A DNA stretch of 64,000 nucleotides from Shouchella shacheensis (GTDB lineage Bacteria; Bacillota; Bacilli; Bacillales; Bacillaceae_D): NCBI RefSeq assembly GCF_001484965.1, contig NZ_LLYY01000011.1:57686-121685 (forward strand), written 5' to 3'. Under the pieces are notes generated by a model, which saw only the letters and a list, made by a program, of their open reading frames with translations, did no database searches and was not told the DNA's origin. Of the stretch, positions 54,978 through 63,771 are shown piece after piece. Numbering within the stretch: the stretch's first letter is position 1; each line of letters opens with the position of its first letter. The position numbers and the translations under genes are program-made.

Positions 54978-56079
54978 GCTCTACAGTTTTGCACTTCTCG
55001 CTATTCTCGGTTTCGTTCTTGTGAACGGCTGGTTTATGCCTCGATTAAAGGGAGGGGCCGTTCCTCCAGTGGAACCAGCGCCGCTCGTCTCGATCCTTGT
55101 TCCTCTGCGTGATGAGGAACGAAATGTTGGCCTACTCATTGAATCATTGAAGGAACTCACCTATCCCAAGATGGAGTTTATTTTCCTTGATGATGGCTCT
55201 CAAGATCAAACGTTGGACTTGTTAAGAACGGAAACGAAGCATCTTGAACATAGCCGTGTCATTAAAGGAGCACCGCTTCCTGAAGGGTGGGTGGGGAAGG
55301 TTCATGCTTGTTATCAACTTGGCATGGAAGCGAAAGGAGCGTACCTTTTGTTTCTTGATGCGGATATTCGCTTGAGGAGCCACACGGTGGAAAAAACGGT
55401 GAGGCTTTCACAAAAAAAGAATGCCGGATTAATATCAGGATTTCCCCGTTTTCCGGTTCACTCGTTGCTTGGACGTCTGCTCGTCCCGCTTCAGCATGTG
55501 ATTATTTATGTGCATTTGCCGCTTTTTATCGCTAACCACACAATGATGAGCCGTGCATCAGCGGCGCATGGATCGTTTATGTTTTTCTCCCGCTGTGCGT
55601 ATGAAAACGTGCAAGGACATCGAGCCGTCGCGAGTTCTCTTGTGGAAGACGTTCACATTACGAGAGCGGTAAAGGAAGCTGGGGGGCGCGCTATTCTTGC
55701 GAACATCACAAACGTTGCGAGCTGCTATATGTATGAAAGCAACCGTGAGGTCTGGAATGGGTTTCTGAAAAATATTTTTGCTGGGATTGGGCGTTCCTAT
55801 CTTGTGGCCAGCTGCATCATCTTGTTTTATTCGTTCTTTTTTATTTTGCCTCTGCCGCTCGCCGTATGGGGCGTGCTAAGCGGCTCTTATCAACTGGGAA
55901 TCCCGCTGCTGATTACTTGGATGATGAGGCTTCTGGTTGACTTGCGGACGAAACAAAATCCCTTCCTTTGCCTGTTGATGCCTTTTTCATCGATGGTTTT
56001 GGTAGTTATTTTGGTAACGTCTATTCACCGTACACGAGTGGGCGATGGGTTTGAGTGGAAAGGAAGACGGTATAAATGA
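54970..56079 (+). CDS. Family 2 glycosyltransferase of the carotenoid cluster
   Basis: A 369-residue GT-A glycosyltransferase with an N-terminal membrane helix, the catalytic domain (LVSILVPLRDEERNVGLLIE; FLDDGSQDQT; second acidic site FLDADIRL; SLVEDVHITRAVKEAGGRA) and C-terminal membrane helices. It resembles CrtQ-type enzymes that glucosylate a hydroxylated or carboxylated C30 carotenoid. ATG 54970 overlaps the acyltransferase stop codon; its own stop codon overlaps the next start (ATGA). Confidence 0.85.
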   Translation: MIELYSFALLAILGFVLVNGWFMPRLKGGAVPPVEPAPLVSILVPLRDEERNVGLLIESLKELTYPKMEFIFLDDGSQDQTLDLLRTETKHLEHSRVIKGAPLPEGWVGKVHACYQLGMEAKGAYLLFLDADIRLRSHTVEKTVRLSQKKNAGLISGFPRFPVHSLLGRLLVPLQHVIIYVHLPLFIANHTMMSRASAAHGSFMFFSRCAYENVQGHRAVASSLVEDVHITRAVKEAGGRAILANITNVASCYMYESNREVWNGFLKNIFAGIGRSYLVASCIILFYSFFFILPLPLAVWGVLSGSYQLGIPLLITWMMRLLVDLRTKQNPFLCLLMPFSSMVLVVILVTSIHRTRVGDGFEWKGRRYK

Positions 56080-57545
56080 AGAACGTAGCGATCATAGGCG
56101 CAGGTCTTGGTGGACTTGCGGCTAGCATTCTTCTTGGAGCCAAAGGCTATCAAGTGGATGTGTACGAAAAGCATGACTATGTGGGTGGCAAAATGAGGCG
56201 CTATGCATTTGGCGGCGCCCGTTTTGATTTTGGGCCAAACACGTTGACCATGCCTGAGGTTTTTAAAGAAGTGTATCGCCAAAGCGGCGTCCATCCTGAT
56301 GAGTATGTCTCTATCGAACCATTAACAGCGCATACGGCCAATCATTTCTCTGATGGGTCCACTCTTACGACGTCAAGCGACTTGAGCGCAACAATGAAGG
56401 CTTTTCGTAAGTTTGGCGAATCCAATGCAAGTGTCCATTCATACATCGAGGAAGTGACGCGTCTCTATGAACTTGCCAGCGATCAGTTTTTTCCGAGGAC
56501 GTTTGCATCGGTGGGGGAATACGTGTCGCCCAAGCTTGGACGGGCGCTTCTTGGAGTTCGTCCGTTGGAGAAAATGGATTCTTTTCACCGACGGTTTTTT
56601 AAAGACGAGCGTGTGGTGCAAATGTTAAACCGATATGCGACGTATATTGGGTCGTCGCCGTATTACGCCCCTGCGACGTTCGCAATGATTGCTTACTTTG
56701 AGTTGGTGGACGGCGTTTTTTTTATAAAGGGGGGGAACCCGACGCTGGCTGAAGGGTTCCGCAAAAGGGCCGAAGAGCTAGGCGTGCGTTTCCACTTGGA
56801 GACCGAAGTGAAGAAGCTAGAGACGGAAAGAAAGAACGTATCTGCACTCGAACTCGTTGATGGGCGGCGTTATTCGTTTGATGCCTATTTACTGAATGGT
56901 GACTACATGACGGTTTTTCCACGTCTCGTGGATGAGCGCGCGAGGCCGTCTGTTCCCAATCGCTCTTCCGTGTGGCAACGGACGCCTTCGAGCTCTGCTT
57001 TCGTCATTATGGCGGCAACAAGCGCGAAAACGGAAGCGACGATGCATCATCAAGTGTATTTCAGCCCTTCCTATAAGCAAGAGTTTGAAGAGCTTTTTAC
57101 CCACCAAGTTTATCCGAGTGACCCAACCATCTACATTTGCAACTCTTCAGTGAGCGATCCAACAGCGAGCGAGGAAGGGGATAACCTATTCATTCTTGTG
57201 AATGCCCCCGCACTTAAAGGGGAGCAGGGCTCCATGGATACAGAGTCGTATAAGGCGTTTATCTACGATAAACTGGAAGAAAAAGGGGTTCATATTCGTC
57301 CGGTGTTAATCGAGGATAAAGTAGTGACACCCAACGACATTGCGGCTGACTATGATGCTTTTCACGGGGGACTGTACGGGGCGTCTTCGAATCGTTTGCA
57401 GCAGGCGTTTTTGCGCCCCGCAAATAAAAGCCGAGATCTTCAAAACCTTTATTTTTCCAGTGGCTCTACTCACCCAGGAGGAGGCTCTCCAATGGTCGTA
57501 CAGAGCGGGATGAATGTCGCTCAACTGATTGGTGAGGAGGTCTAA
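56076..57545 (+). CDS. CrtN/CrtI-family carotenoid oxidoreductase (copy B)
   Basis: A 489-residue FAD enzyme. FAD site IGAGLGGLAASILLGAKG, YVGGKMRRYAFGGARFDFGP, the segment ATYIGSSPYYAPATFAMIAYF and C-terminal SGSTHPGGGSPMVVQSG. It is closer in layout to copy A than to copies C and D by my reading (shared YIGSSPYYAPA / YVGSSPYLAPA region). The likely role is a terminal oxidation or a further desaturation. It is the sixth gene of the operon. Confidence 0.88.
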   Translation: MKNVAIIGAGLGGLAASILLGAKGYQVDVYEKHDYVGGKMRRYAFGGARFDFGPNTLTMPEVFKEVYRQSGVHPDEYVSIEPLTAHTANHFSDGSTLTTSSDLSATMKAFRKFGESNASVHSYIEEVTRLYELASDQFFPRTFASVGEYVSPKLGRALLGVRPLEKMDSFHRRFFKDERVVQMLNRYATYIGSSPYYAPATFAMIAYFELVDGVFFIKGGNPTLAEGFRKRAEELGVRFHLETEVKKLETERKNVSALELVDGRRYSFDAYLLNGDYMTVFPRLVDERARPSVPNRSSVWQRTPSSSAFVIMAATSAKTEATMHHQVYFSPSYKQEFEELFTHQVYPSDPTIYICNSSVSDPTASEEGDNLFILVNAPALKGEQGSMDTESYKAFIYDKLEEKGVHIRPVLIEDKVVTPNDIAADYDAFHGGLYGASSNRLQQAFLRPANKSRDLQNLYFSSGSTHPGGGSPMVVQSGMNVAQLIGEEV

Positions 57546-57614
57546 GCTCTTCCTAAAGAGGCAGTAATAGCCATGAAGAGCACTGAGAGGACCTGTTAAA
57601 CGAGGAGGAAGAGC

Positions 57615-58079
57615 ATGAAGCTATACACATTAACCAGCACTCAACAGTTGCCAATCTCACGCAAGGAAGCATGGGCCTTCTTTTCTGATCCCAACCAATT
57701 GTCGAACATCACGCCTGATAACATGACATTCAAAATCATGGAAGCCATCTCTGAGAACATGCATGCAGGGATGATCATTCGCTACAGAATTCGACCGTTC
57801 TCATGGTTGCAGGTGCAGTGGGTGACTGAAATTACGCACATTCTAAAAGGAGAACGATTTGTGGACGAGCAACGCTTTGGTCCTTTTCGCTTATGGCATC
57901 ACCAACACATCTTCACCGAGGTCGAGGGTGGAGTTGAAGTACAGGACGTGGTGCATTATGTAATGCCACTCTCCATCCTCGGAAGGCTCGTTCATCGACT
58001 TATTGTACGCAAACGGCTGGAAGAAATTTTTTCTTTTCGTAAAAAGCAGTTGAGCACGTATTTTGGTCGCGTTACATGA
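57615..58079 (+). CDS. SRPBCC/START-like protein
   Basis: A 154-residue protein of the SRPBCC ligand-binding fold. It starts STQQLPISRKEAWAFFSDPN and continues LSNITPDNMTFKI, MIIRYRIRPFSWLQVQWVTEI and FTEVEGGVEVQDVVHYVMP, the usual pattern for the group annotated as polyketide cyclase or cell division inhibitor-like. The fold encloses a hydrophobic pocket; binding a carotenoid intermediate is an inference. ATG 57615 follows GAGGAGGAAG. Last gene of the operon, ending at the shared terminator. Confidence 0.82.
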   Translation: MKLYTLTSTQQLPISRKEAWAFFSDPNQLSNITPDNMTFKIMEAISENMHAGMIIRYRIRPFSWLQVQWVTEITHILKGERFVDEQRFGPFRLWHHQHIFTEVEGGVEVQDVVHYVMPLSILGRLVHRLIVRKRLEEIFSFRKKQLSTYFGRVT

Positions 58080-58096
58080 TTAGGAGCAGTGACTAC

Positions 58097-58126
58097 AAAA
58101 GTCGACTAGTAATCTAGTCGACTTTT
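58097..58126. terminator. Bidirectional terminator between the converging carotenoid operons
   Basis: AAAAGTCGACTAG (58097-58109) and CTAGTCGACTTTT (58114-58126) pair perfectly around four bases, with A/T runs giving a T-tract on both strands. Confidence 0.92.
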
Positions 58127-58128
58127 GC

Positions 58129-58968
58129 TTATCCTTGAACGCTATGCATGATGGACTGTTTTCTTTCTTTTTCAATGAACGCTCGCTTCGTAAACACGTC
58201 ATATTCGTTTTTTCGAACAGCATCCAAAATGGCGCGGTACATGTGTGCGGCACCTTTTACCGGTAACTGGGCATTGAGTGGATAGAGATGCATGGTCGTA
58301 AAGGCTTGTTGATAGAGATTTTCTGCGCGCGTAGCGATGCACTCCCATAAGTTGATGAAGTTCTGATCCACGTTGCCCGCAAGAAGTTGAGCTTCGCTTA
58401 CTCCATAGTCCGACAGTAGTCTGCGTGGGAGATAGATGCGACCCATCGATAGATCTTCTCCTACATCGCGTAATATATTTGTGAGCTGCATTGCCTTTCC
58501 TAAAGCAATGCCATCCCTTTGCAAACGTTGATGCGTTGTGGGTGCAAGAACCGGAAGAAGCATTAAGCCTACGGTGCTGGCGACATGGTACGCGTAGTTT
58601 TCTAGTTCTTCGAGTGTCTCGTAGCGCTGCTGATGAAGATCCATATATTGCCCCTGAATCATTTCATGAAAGGGCTGTGGGTTCATGTCAAATGTAGAAA
58701 ACACATCATGCAAAGCTAGCCATTTTGGATCTCCAGCTGGCAGGTCTCCGTCTAAAAAAGCCGCAAATTCGGTTTCAAAGTTTTCTAGAGACGTCATCGA
58801 GCTAGGCTGTTCGTCAACAATATCGTCGACCTCACGACAAAATGCATAAATAGCCCAGACAGCCTGCCGTTTTTTTTTCGGTAGCGAGCCAAATGCTTTT
58901 GTAAATGTCTTGGAATGCTGGGAGATGATGTTATGGCAATATGCATAAGCATGTTCAATGTCTTTCAT
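58129..58968 (-). CDS. crtM: Squalene/phytoene synthase family, CrtM-type
   Basis: A 279-residue head-to-head prenyl synthase. The two Asp-rich Mg2+/diphosphate sites are REVDDIVDE (Asp48, 49, 52) and NILRDVGED (Asp168, 172); AFGSLPKKKRQAVWAIYAFC precedes the first. In Bacillaceae it normally condenses two farnesyl diphosphates to C30 diapophytoene; a C40 substrate cannot be ruled out since no prenyl transferase is in the window. It overlaps the upstream desaturase gene by 4 bp and is last in the minus-strand operon. Confidence 0.92.
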   Translation of the reverse strand: MKDIEHAYAYCHNIISQHSKTFTKAFGSLPKKKRQAVWAIYAFCREVDDIVDEQPSSMTSLENFETEFAAFLDGDLPAGDPKWLALHDVFSTFDMNPQPFHEMIQGQYMDLHQQRYETLEELENYAYHVASTVGLMLLPVLAPTTHQRLQRDGIALGKAMQLTNILRDVGEDLSMGRIYLPRRLLSDYGVSEAQLLAGNVDQNFINLWECIATRAENLYQQAFTTMHLYPLNAQLPVKGAAHMYRAILDAVRKNEYDVFTKRAFIEKERKQSIMHSVQG

Positions 58969-60416
58969 TTCATCTGTCCCCTCTCTGTTTCACGAAGATA
59001 CGCAGCGAGCAGTTTCGCCCCTTGCATCACGATTGGGATGCCGCCTCCAGGATGAGTGGAAGCCCCCACGGCATACACATTCTTGTAATAAAACGGTCGG
59101 AGCTGAGGCCGGAAAACCCCCGATTGTTTGAGCACGGGGGCAAGTCCAAAACTTCCGCCTTGAAACAATCCTTCTTGCTCTGCATCCTCTGGGGTTCGCA
59201 CGTCCATCCAGGTGATCGCTCGCCGGAGACCAGGGAATGCTTCCGCCTCCAAACGGTCGATGGCGGTTTCAATGAGTGATTCACTCACTTTTTGCCCCTT
59301 TGTATTGGGGACGGGGATAAGTGCATACAGCACCCCTTTTCCGGGTGGCGCTAATGTGTTATCAATAATGGACGGATGAAAAGCGTATATCGAGGGACGT
59401 GTGGGGGAACGTTGCTCAACAAACACTTCATCCATGTGGCCTTTAAAGTCGTCAGTAAGAATAAACTGGTGTACGGGACTTTCTTTATAAACTTTGTTTA
59501 AGCCAAAATAAAGAAGTAGACACCCAGAAGAGGCTATGTATTTTTTTTTCACGGGTTTGTTTCTCACAAGGGATTCTACGTAAGGAAAGTCGCCATTCAT
59601 GATAAAGCGATCGGCTCTAATCGTTTCTCCTTGAACAACGACTGACCTACATTGCCGCTTTTTTCCTATAACACTTGTAACCTCGGCATTGGCGACAAGC
59701 TTTACCCCACGCGATTTCAGCTCTTGCACGATGGCTGTTACAAGACTAGCATACCCTCCATGTAAGTACCAAATGCCGTGCTCATGCTCACTGTAAGAAA
59801 CGAGAGAGTAGAGAGCAGGAGAAGAAGCAGGATTCCCACCAATGTATAGCGATTGCAGCTTGTACGCATTTTGTAAGCGAATATCTGAAAAAAAGTGCGC
59901 GGTCATTTTTTCCACCGATTGATAGGCTTTCAATTGATAAAGCACCTTTAAATTGGGGTAAGAAAAAAACATGCGGCGTTTCACAAAATTTTGATCAAGA
60001 AAAGCGGCTTTGCCTTTCTCGAAGTTGGACTGCATCGCCTTCATAAAAGCCGTAAATGCCTGTTCCTCCCCTGGAAAAAGGCGAGCAATTTCCTTTTCCT
60101 GTGCCTGCTGATCTTGATACTTCCAGAAATGGCTGCCATCGGGAAACGATATTCGATACAGCGGATCGATGCGCTGAAACGTGAGGCCGCTTGTATCCAT
60201 TCCTGCTTCTTCTAATATGGATGTAATCATCTCGGGCAGCAGTACAATCGTAGGGCCTTGATCAATTTTATACGCCTCTCGCTCATGATAAGCCAGCCTT
60301 CCCCCGAAGGAAGAGGCACGTTCATAAACGATGACGTCATCCCCGCGATGACTAAGGTATAAGGCGGTCACGAGTCCGCCGATGCCGCTTCCGACAATCA
60401 CTGTTTTCCTATTCAT
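58965..60416 (-). CDS. CrtN/CrtI-family carotenoid desaturase (copy C)
   Basis: A 483-residue FAD enzyme coupled by ATGA overlap to crtM, so the best candidate for the diapophytoene desaturase acting directly on the CrtM product. FAD site VGSGIGGLVTALYLSHRG, SFGGRLAYHEREAYKIDQGP, LQSLYIGGNPASSPALYSLV and C-terminal GASTHPGGGIPIVMQGA. ATG 60416 follows AAAGGGGG. Confidence 0.88.
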   Translation of the reverse strand: MNRKTVIVGSGIGGLVTALYLSHRGDDVIVYERASSFGGRLAYHEREAYKIDQGPTIVLLPEMITSILEEAGMDTSGLTFQRIDPLYRISFPDGSHFWKYQDQQAQEKEIARLFPGEEQAFTAFMKAMQSNFEKGKAAFLDQNFVKRRMFFSYPNLKVLYQLKAYQSVEKMTAHFFSDIRLQNAYKLQSLYIGGNPASSPALYSLVSYSEHEHGIWYLHGGYASLVTAIVQELKSRGVKLVANAEVTSVIGKKRQCRSVVVQGETIRADRFIMNGDFPYVESLVRNKPVKKKYIASSGCLLLYFGLNKVYKESPVHQFILTDDFKGHMDEVFVEQRSPTRPSIYAFHPSIIDNTLAPPGKGVLYALIPVPNTKGQKVSESLIETAIDRLEAEAFPGLRRAITWMDVRTPEDAEQEGLFQGGSFGLAPVLKQSGVFRPQLRPFYYKNVYAVGASTHPGGGIPIVMQGAKLLAAYLRETERGQMK

Positions 60417-60475
60417 TCGAATGCCCCCTTTCCCGTCATAACGAGGGTATAAGTGCTTCTAGAACTGTTTCGTTA

Positions 60476-61975
60476 TTATCTCACAATCGTTATTTCCTTG
60501 TCACTCTCCATCAGCGACTGCGCGGTGATTCGTCCTGATTCGAGAATCGTTGGAAGACCGCTTCCAGGGTGTGTGCCGCCTCCAACGAGCCAACAAGAAC
60601 CGAGTTCTTCAAAACGGTTGTGAGGGCGGAAGTACATCATTTGCCCCAAATTGTGGGCAAGGTTGAAGGTTGCGCCCTTGTATACATTGAAACTTGCTTC
60701 CCAATCAGCCGGCGTCAGAATCGTTTCGGTGGTTACGTGGTCTCTTAGTCCTTTAAATCCTGTACGCTCTTCTACCTGTTGGTAAATGAGGTCCCGCGTG
60801 GACGATTGCTCTTTTCTCCAATCAATGCCGCTGAAATTATTTGGTACGGGTGCGAGCAAGTAGATCGGCGACTTTCCAGGAGGAGCTAAAGAGCGATCTG
60901 TACCAATGGGATTGTGAACGTAAATAGAGGGATCTGCTGACAGCAACTTGGACCCCGTTACTTCTTCCACATTTTTTTTATAATCCTTTGAAAATATGAC
61001 GGTGTGATGAGGAAGTTCATACTCTTTATCCACATTGGCGTAAATCATAAAGGTTGAGCAGGAGTACTTTTTCTTCTTTAGCTTATGAGGCTTGTACTTT
61101 TTAAGGTTCGCTTCATCAATGAGCTCGGACATGGTGTAAGCAAAATCAGCGTTCACAATTAACTCGTCACAATAGAGTTCTTCCCCGTTTGCAAGCTCCA
61201 CGCCGTAGACGTCTTTGTTTTTTGTAAGAATTTTCTTTACATCTGTATGGGTGTGAATCTTTGCACCGAACTCCTGACAAACCTTCGCCATCGCTTGTGG
61301 AATCTGATTGACTCCACCCTCTGGATGGAAAATGCCGTATGCATACTCCATGTAAGAAAGGATGCTAAAGGCAGCCGGGCATTCCCATGGAGACATTCCC
61401 AAATACTTGGATTGAAACGTGAAAGACAGCTTCAGGCGCTCATCGGTAAAATACCGACTTAACTCGTCATATAGGCTACGCCCGAGCGAAAGCTTCGGAA
61501 GTGCCTTTAATGTTCGCCACCGTCCATAGTCAAACAAAGAACCATGGCGATTTTGCAGCACAGGCATGAGCGCAGCCATTTTCTGTTCTGTTTCTTCAAG
61601 GAAACGAAGAAACCCACGGCCGTTGCCTGGAAAGCTCTCCTCAATCCTCTCATAGGTTGCACTTGTGTCGTAGCTTGGAGAAAACGCGATATCCTCAAAG
61701 CGAAGCTCATACATTGGATCGACTTTGTGCATAGTTAGATAGTCGCTTAGCTTTCGACCAACAGCTTCAAACAGTTCCTCTAGTATATGTGGCATGCTAA
61801 AAAAAGTGGGCCCCCGGTCGAAAGAGAAACCATCTTGTTCAAATAACGATGTCCGTCCTCCAAGAAACGGCTGCTTCTCCAAAACCGTGACTTCATAGCC
61901 ACGTCCTGCAAGGAGCATGGCTGAAGCCAGACCACCTGGGCCAGCACCAATAACAATAATTTTTTTCAAAAACAT
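60476..61975 (-). CDS. CrtN/CrtI-family carotenoid oxidoreductase (copy D)
   Basis: A 499-residue FAD enzyme and first gene of the minus-strand operon. FAD site IGAGPGGLASAMLLAGRG, FLGGRTSLFEQDGFSFDRGP, FQSKYLGMSPWECPAAFSIL and C-terminal GGGTHPGSGLPTILESG. It looks the most CrtI-like of the four (GATFNLAHNLGQMMYFRPHN block). The Pro-His-rich NLGQ segment is typical of bacterial phytoene desaturases. ATG 61975 follows GGAGAGG. The gap to copy C is 59 bp. Confidence 0.88.
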   Translation of the reverse strand: MFLKKIIVIGAGPGGLASAMLLAGRGYEVTVLEKQPFLGGRTSLFEQDGFSFDRGPTFFSMPHILEELFEAVGRKLSDYLTMHKVDPMYELRFEDIAFSPSYDTSATYERIEESFPGNGRGFLRFLEETEQKMAALMPVLQNRHGSLFDYGRWRTLKALPKLSLGRSLYDELSRYFTDERLKLSFTFQSKYLGMSPWECPAAFSILSYMEYAYGIFHPEGGVNQIPQAMAKVCQEFGAKIHTHTDVKKILTKNKDVYGVELANGEELYCDELIVNADFAYTMSELIDEANLKKYKPHKLKKKKYSCSTFMIYANVDKEYELPHHTVIFSKDYKKNVEEVTGSKLLSADPSIYVHNPIGTDRSLAPPGKSPIYLLAPVPNNFSGIDWRKEQSSTRDLIYQQVEERTGFKGLRDHVTTETILTPADWEASFNVYKGATFNLAHNLGQMMYFRPHNRFEELGSCWLVGGGTHPGSGLPTILESGRITAQSLMESDKEITIVR

Positions 61976-62015
61976 CCCTGCCTCTCCAAGGTCACCAAAA
62001 AACGTCTCTACTGAT

Positions 62016-62041
62016 ATACCCCCCTGTTCATAGGCCTAAAC
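62016..62041 (-). promoter_or_regulatory. Sigma-B-like promoter of the minus-strand carotenoid operon
   Basis: On the minus strand GTTTAG (62041-62036), a 14-bp spacer and a perfect GGGTAT (62021-62016) match 11 of 12 sigma-B positions. Predicted start near 62007, leaving about 30 bases before ATG 61975. It shares its -35 hexamer and spacing with the promoter at 51227-51252. Confidence 0.75.
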
Positions 62042-62055
62042 AAGAAGAGGGAGTT

Positions 62056-62994
62056 TTAAGACAAGCCATTGAAAATAGCGAATAACAGCGGCAAGGTCAC
62101 CGCCGCAGCGAATGTCGAGACGAGCACGGCGACCGAGGCAAAAGATGTGTCGCCCCCGTAGTTCTCCGCATACAAACTAACGGTTGGGGCGCATGGAGTG
62201 GCGGACAGAAGTACAGCAATGGCGAGCCAGTCGAAGGGGAGGGGCGTAAACGCCAACGGAAGAAAGAGGAGAAATGGCACGATAAAGAGACGGCCGCTTA
62301 GCGCCACCCATAACAGTTTACTCCTTAGGTAAGTAAGAAAATCCATCAAGCGAATAGAAGCAATCAAACACCCAATTAAGAGCATGGAGAGCGGTACAGT
62401 CATTTGACCGATGCTATTCATTGCATCAAAGAGAGAACGAGGCAATGAAATCGGCAAAAAGAAGAGGAGCAGCCCGACCGATGTGGCGATCAACCCTGGA
62501 TTTTTCCAGAGGGAAGCTCGTTCACCACGAGGGGTGTCTCGCTGCATGACCGCGATGCCATACGTCCAGATCGCAATAAAGTAAATCATATTAAACACCG
62601 CTGCAAAGAATAGGCCGTCGTGGCCAAAAAGCTGAAAAGCAATCGCGACTCCTATAAACCCTTGGTTGCCAAACAGCAACAAATTTTCATAAACTCCAGC
62701 CCGTTCTTGCGGCAACTTGAACCGACGCGCCGTCCACCTCCCGATCAGAGCCGTGCCTCCCAAAAAGTAAGCAGACAGAAGGAGCAGTGCCACGACGGCG
62801 AGGCCCCGGTCGATTTCAAAAGGAACATGCATGGAGGTGACAATTAAGCAGGGCAGTGTCACATAGAGCAAAAGCTTTGTGAAGACGCCTCGGCTTGTCT
62901 CAGGAAGCAAACGAAATTTCATTGCGAGCCAACCAACAACAAAGATAAGGTAGAGCATTGTCATTTCAGACAATACTTCTTGGAAAGCAGCCAC
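62056..62994 (-). CDS. AEC-family transporter
   Basis: A 312-residue ten-helix carrier of the auxin efflux family (LYLIFVVGWLAMKFRLLPET at the start, LLLFGNQGFIGVAIAFQLFG in the crossover region, LLSATPCAPTVSLYAENYGG near the end). Substrate unknown. GTG 62994 follows AAGGGGTGG. It reads toward the minus-strand carotenoid operon, whose promoter lies just after its stop codon; read-through is possible because no terminator hairpin was seen. Confidence 0.85.
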   Translation of the reverse strand: MAAFQEVLSEMTMLYLIFVVGWLAMKFRLLPETSRGVFTKLLLYVTLPCLIVTSMHVPFEIDRGLAVVALLLLSAYFLGGTALIGRWTARRFKLPQERAGVYENLLLFGNQGFIGVAIAFQLFGHDGLFFAAVFNMIYFIAIWTYGIAVMQRDTPRGERASLWKNPGLIATSVGLLLFFLPISLPRSLFDAMNSIGQMTVPLSMLLIGCLIASIRLMDFLTYLRSKLLWVALSGRLFIVPFLLFLPLAFTPLPFDWLAIAVLLSATPCAPTVSLYAENYGGDTSFASVAVLVSTFAAAVTLPLLFAIFNGLS

Positions 62995-63159
62995 TCATAC
63001 CACCCCTTTTTCACGCTCATTGATCGTCCGCTTCCCCATTATTCAATGGATCGTTCGCCCATATGTACACTTGTCATTATCTTATGCTGAGGATGGTTAT
63101 CTGGGAACAGGATTGTGCACCATCGACCGGTAATTACGTAAATTTTGGAGGTTTTTCTG

Positions 63160-63219
63160 ATGAAAGAACATGAAGTATTCAAAGAACAAATGCCAAGCTC
63201 CCTGAACCCATACTGTTAG
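63160..63219 (+). CDS. Very short ORF with strong ribosome site
   Basis: A 19-codon frame starting MKEHEVFKEQMPSSLNPYC, with TTTGGAGG upstream of ATG 63160. It may be the start of a gene cut by a mutation, or a leader peptide. No other gene is seen in the 340 bp between 62995 and 63336. Confidence 0.3.
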   Translation: MKEHEVFKEQMPSSLNPYC

Positions 63220-63336
63220 AAGAAGATCATCAATAATCTAAAGGAGAACGTTCACAACCGAGTCTAGCTGGTGGGCAACGAATGCAGCTTGGGAGAGCGG
63301 GACACACGAAAAAACGTATTCTAAAAAGGTGGGACC

Positions 63337-63771
63337 ATGATGCAAGAAAAACAGGTGATTAACGAATTGAATGAGAATTTAAAAGGAGAATACATGGGAA
63401 TTCATGCGTATGAACATTACATTGAAAAAGCTCGAGATCCAGCCACCAAAGCACAATTACAGCAAATTCAGCAGGACCACAAACAACATGCAAGCAAGAT
63501 TGCAGAAAGAATAAAAAACCTAGGAGGCAAAGCTGTAGAAGATAACGGATTCATGGGCTCCGTCAATGAAACCATGATGAAACTGAAGGGTGTCCCTGAA
63601 TCAACGAAAGAAATTGTAAAAGGCGCCATAAAAGGACAAGAGATGGGCATACGTTCCACTGAAGAGATCGTGCGAGGGGATGATTTGGACCCGGAGAGCC
63701 TTCAAATCGTTCAAAGCAATTTAGATGAGGATCGAGCTCATATTCATCAATTGAACAGTTTGAGTGAGTGA
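63337..63771 (+). CDS. Ferritin-like/DUF2383-type protein
   Basis: A 144-residue all-helical protein of the ferritin-like superfamily, similar to DUF2383/PA2169-type proteins. Repeated Glu/His positions (LKGEYMGIHAYEHYIE; QQDHKQHASKI; GQEMGIRSTEEIV; LDEDRAHIHQLNSL) form the expected four-helix di-iron pattern. The physiological role is unclear; oxidative stress or metal handling is typical. ATG 63337 (or 63340) follows GGTGGG. The remaining 229 bp to the window end show no supported gene. Confidence 0.78.
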   Translation: MMQEKQVINELNENLKGEYMGIHAYEHYIEKARDPATKAQLQQIQQDHKQHASKIAERIKNLGGKAVEDNGFMGSVNETMMKLKGVPESTKEIVKGAIKGQEMGIRSTEEIVRGDDLDPESLQIVQSNLDEDRAHIHQLNSLSE

